NCBI GenBank assembly: GCA_013289085.1
Contig: JABDAR010000010.1
Location: 808 to 46,057 of the forward strand
Length of the DNA stretch: 45,250 bases
Origin: Gammaproteobacteria bacterium
GTDB taxonomy: Bacteria > Pseudomonadota > Gammaproteobacteria > JABCZS01
Direction: 5' to 3'
Below are positions 43,564-45,250 of the stretch, one piece after another; positions within the stretch are counted from its first letter, which is position 1, and every line of letters starts with the position of its first letter. Below the pieces are notes generated by a model. It did not search any database, was not told the DNA's origin, and worked only from the letters and a program-made list of their open reading frames with translations. Both the position numbers and the translations under genes were made by a program.

Positions 43564-45250
43564 TGGAAAACATTTTAAAAAAATTACTGAAATACTTCGT
43601 TATCTTTGCCATGGCTGCATTAGTGCTTTTGGCAGCAGCAATTAGTCTTGCACGTTATTTTATGCCATCGCTTGAACAGTATGAGCTACAAATCACTGAA
43701 CGTATCGCAAAAGAATTACAATTAGACGTTCATTTTGGTACGTTTGCTGGCGATTGGTATCGCTTAGGTCCCGCTTTAAAAGTAACGGATATAGTCTTAT
43801 CCACACACGATGGTAAAATAGTTGCAGAAATAGATGCGCTTTATATCAGTATTAATTTGCTGACCTCCATGGCTAAACAACAATTAGTACCCGCTTATCT
43901 AAATGTCATTGGACTGCAATTGAATTTAGAGCAACATGCAGACAAACAGATTACTATTGCTAATTTGCCTACAGCGGACGCTAGCTATACTGATCGTCCT
44001 CTATTGATCGATATGTTAAAAAAATATAATCGCATCACCTTAAGACGCAGTCAAATTAATTTTAAAGATGCACAAGGCATAGAAACACCTATTTATTTAC
44101 GTCGTTTGGTATTAAGACGTATGGGGCAAAATCATCAGTTGGATGTGATGTTAAATCTACTCAATCATCCGACGCGTCTTGAAATGGTCACTAAAATTAA
44201 TGGCGATTTAGCAGTGCCTGAAAAATTAGCTGTCAATGGCTATGTGAAAGTAGATGATGTGGTGCTCGATGGTTATTTAAAACCTTATGTTTACAAAGGT
44301 TATGCAATCCAAGATGGTGTGGTTGATTTACATGCTTGGTTTGATTGGCGCGAACATACTTTGCAAAGTTTGCAAGCCCAAGTGAATTTACAACAATTGC
44401 ATATTTATGCGCAACAACAAGATGCGGTGCAGAAACCCTTTGATCTTGAAGGCGAGTTTTTATGGAAGAAAGAAGGCATCGATGCTTGGAGTCTTTCCAG
44501 CAGTGATTTACGTGTAGGGATAGATGATACGGAAATATTGCCCTTGACCAGTTCTTTTAAACTTAAAGAACATGGCAATGCCTATGAATTTGTAGCTAAT
44601 AAAATTATGCTCGATCCTGTGGTGCGCGCGCTGTTATGGAGTGATCAATTACCTAAACCACAACATGAATTACTCACGGGCTTAATGCCAACGGGTGAAT
44701 TAGAAAATGTGAAACTGAATTGGGAGGATGGTCAGTGGGAATTAGGTTTGCGTACCCATCATTTATCATTCAATAGTATGAATAATCTGCCGGGTATTAA
44801 AAACTTAAACGCTACCTTAATGGCAAATCCTAAGGTTGCAACCATTAATTTATCCAGTGTGGATACTACGCTTGATTATCCTGGCATTTTTGCACAACCG
44901 TTGCTTTTTAATAAAATAAAAGGTGATATTAATGGCCAATATGATGGTCATCAATGGCAAATAAAAAGTGATGATTTAGTGTTCGTGAATAACGAATTAG
45001 AAATGGATACTCAATTTACTTTAAAGGGTAGCGATACAACAGATACGCTTATCGACGCTCATGTGAGTATTCCACAATTAAACAGTTTAAATTTATATCA
45101 CAATTTACCTATAGGGGTGCTATCTACCGATTTAGCATATTGGTTAAAAACCAGCATTGGATCTGGCCAAATAGAGCAAATTACCTTTAATACCCATGGA
45201 TCTATCAAAGATTTTCCCTTTTATGATCAAGGTGGCGGCAACTTCAGCTT
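43563..45250 (+). CDS. yhdP: YhdP/AsmA-like protein, 3'-truncated by window edge
   Basis: The frame stays open to the window end: 562 codons of a family of about 1250 residues. A single N-terminal membrane anchor (about 11-31, YFVIFAMAALVLLAAAISLAR) leads to a long beta-rich periplasmic part with LDVHFGTFAGDWYRLGPALKVTDI, typical of the TIGR02099/YhdP group. These very large proteins are thought to bridge the envelope and move phospholipids to the outer membrane. ATG 43563 overlaps the rng stop (TAATG), the usual mreBCD-rng-yhdP order. Confidence 0.9.
   Translation, partial: MENILKKLLKYFVIFAMAALVLLAAAISLARYFMPSLEQYELQITERIAKELQLDVHFGTFAGDWYRLGPALKVTDIVLSTHDGKIVAEIDALYISINLLTSMAKQQLVPAYLNVIGLQLNLEQHADKQITIANLPTADASYTDRPLLIDMLKKYNRITLRRSQINFKDAQGIETPIYLRRLVLRRMGQNHQLDVMLNLLNHPTRLEMVTKINGDLAVPEKLAVNGYVKVDDVVLDGYLKPYVYKGYAIQDGVVDLHAWFDWREHTLQSLQAQVNLQQLHIYAQQQDAVQKPFDLEGEFLWKKEGIDAWSLSSSDLRVGIDDTEILPLTSSFKLKEHGNAYEFVANKIMLDPVVRALLWSDQLPKPQHELLTGLMPTGELENVKLNWEDGQWELGLRTHHLSFNSMNNLPGIKNLNATLMANPKVATINLSSVDTTLDYPGIFAQPLLFNKIKGDINGQYDGHQWQIKSDDLVFVNNELEMDTQFTLKGSDTTDTLIDAHVSIPQLNSLNLYHNLPIGVLSTDLAYWLKTSIGSGQIEQITFNTHGSIKDFPFYDQGGGNFS

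Overview
The window reads as a chromosomal segment of an AT-rich gammaproteobacterium, most likely a member of the Legionellales (Legionella/Coxiella/Berkiella-like host-associated bacteria). This rests on gene content and order: lolB-ispE-tRNA-Gln-prs-rplY-pth-ychF divergent from hemA-prfA-prmC, gatCAB divergent from mreBCD-rng-yhdP, a rimK-hldE-waaC block, and several lineage-specific proteins of effector-like build. The assignment comes from recognising protein families by eye, not from a database search.

Region 1-7.1 kb holds rimK (5' end outside the window), the ADP-heptose/LPS core genes hldE and waaC, an AstE/AspA-type zinc hydrolase, a PrcB-like lipoprotein, an orphan ABC-type substrate-binding protein and a MATE exporter. 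Region 7.2-9.8 kb holds an unknown membrane protein whose 3' end overlaps oxyR by about 110 bp, and the divergent oxyR/dps peroxide-stress pair. Region 9.8-22 kb is accessory: cupin, threonine-aldolase-like lyase, a tandem-repeat secreted peptide, an exported subtilisin-like protease, ArsC-like reductase, a Y1-type (RAYT-like) transposase, glyoxalase I, a class-I amidotransferase, pirin, an LtrA-type membrane protein, an overlapping PLP decarboxylase/alanine racemase pair and a Nit-family amidase.

The accessory region carries a dispersed palindromic repeat with core arms GACAYCCA and TGGRTGTC. It occurs at eight intergenic sites between 9.5 and 22 kb, as hairpins, tandem half-copies or solo half-sites. 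Several copies fuse to the 3' ends of genes and supply their stop codons. The only transposase in the window, a REP-associated-type HUH enzyme at 14131-15063, lies in the middle of this repeat field. I propose that the two form a REP/RAYT-like system.

Region 22-45 kb is mostly core: translation (ychF, pth, rplY, tRNA-Gln, prfA, prmC, gatCAB), PRPP synthesis (prs), isoprenoid synthesis (ispE), lipoprotein sorting (lolB), haem synthesis (hemA), a fused aroD-aroE gene, cell shape (mreBCD), RNase G and the 5' part of yhdP. Within it are unknown genes, including a 478-residue protein that ends in Cys-Cys-Val-Met, a eukaryotic-type CaaX prenylation motif, next to a small coiled-coil protein. These two are candidate secreted effectors. 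mreC appears to begin at a non-canonical AUU or AUC codon.
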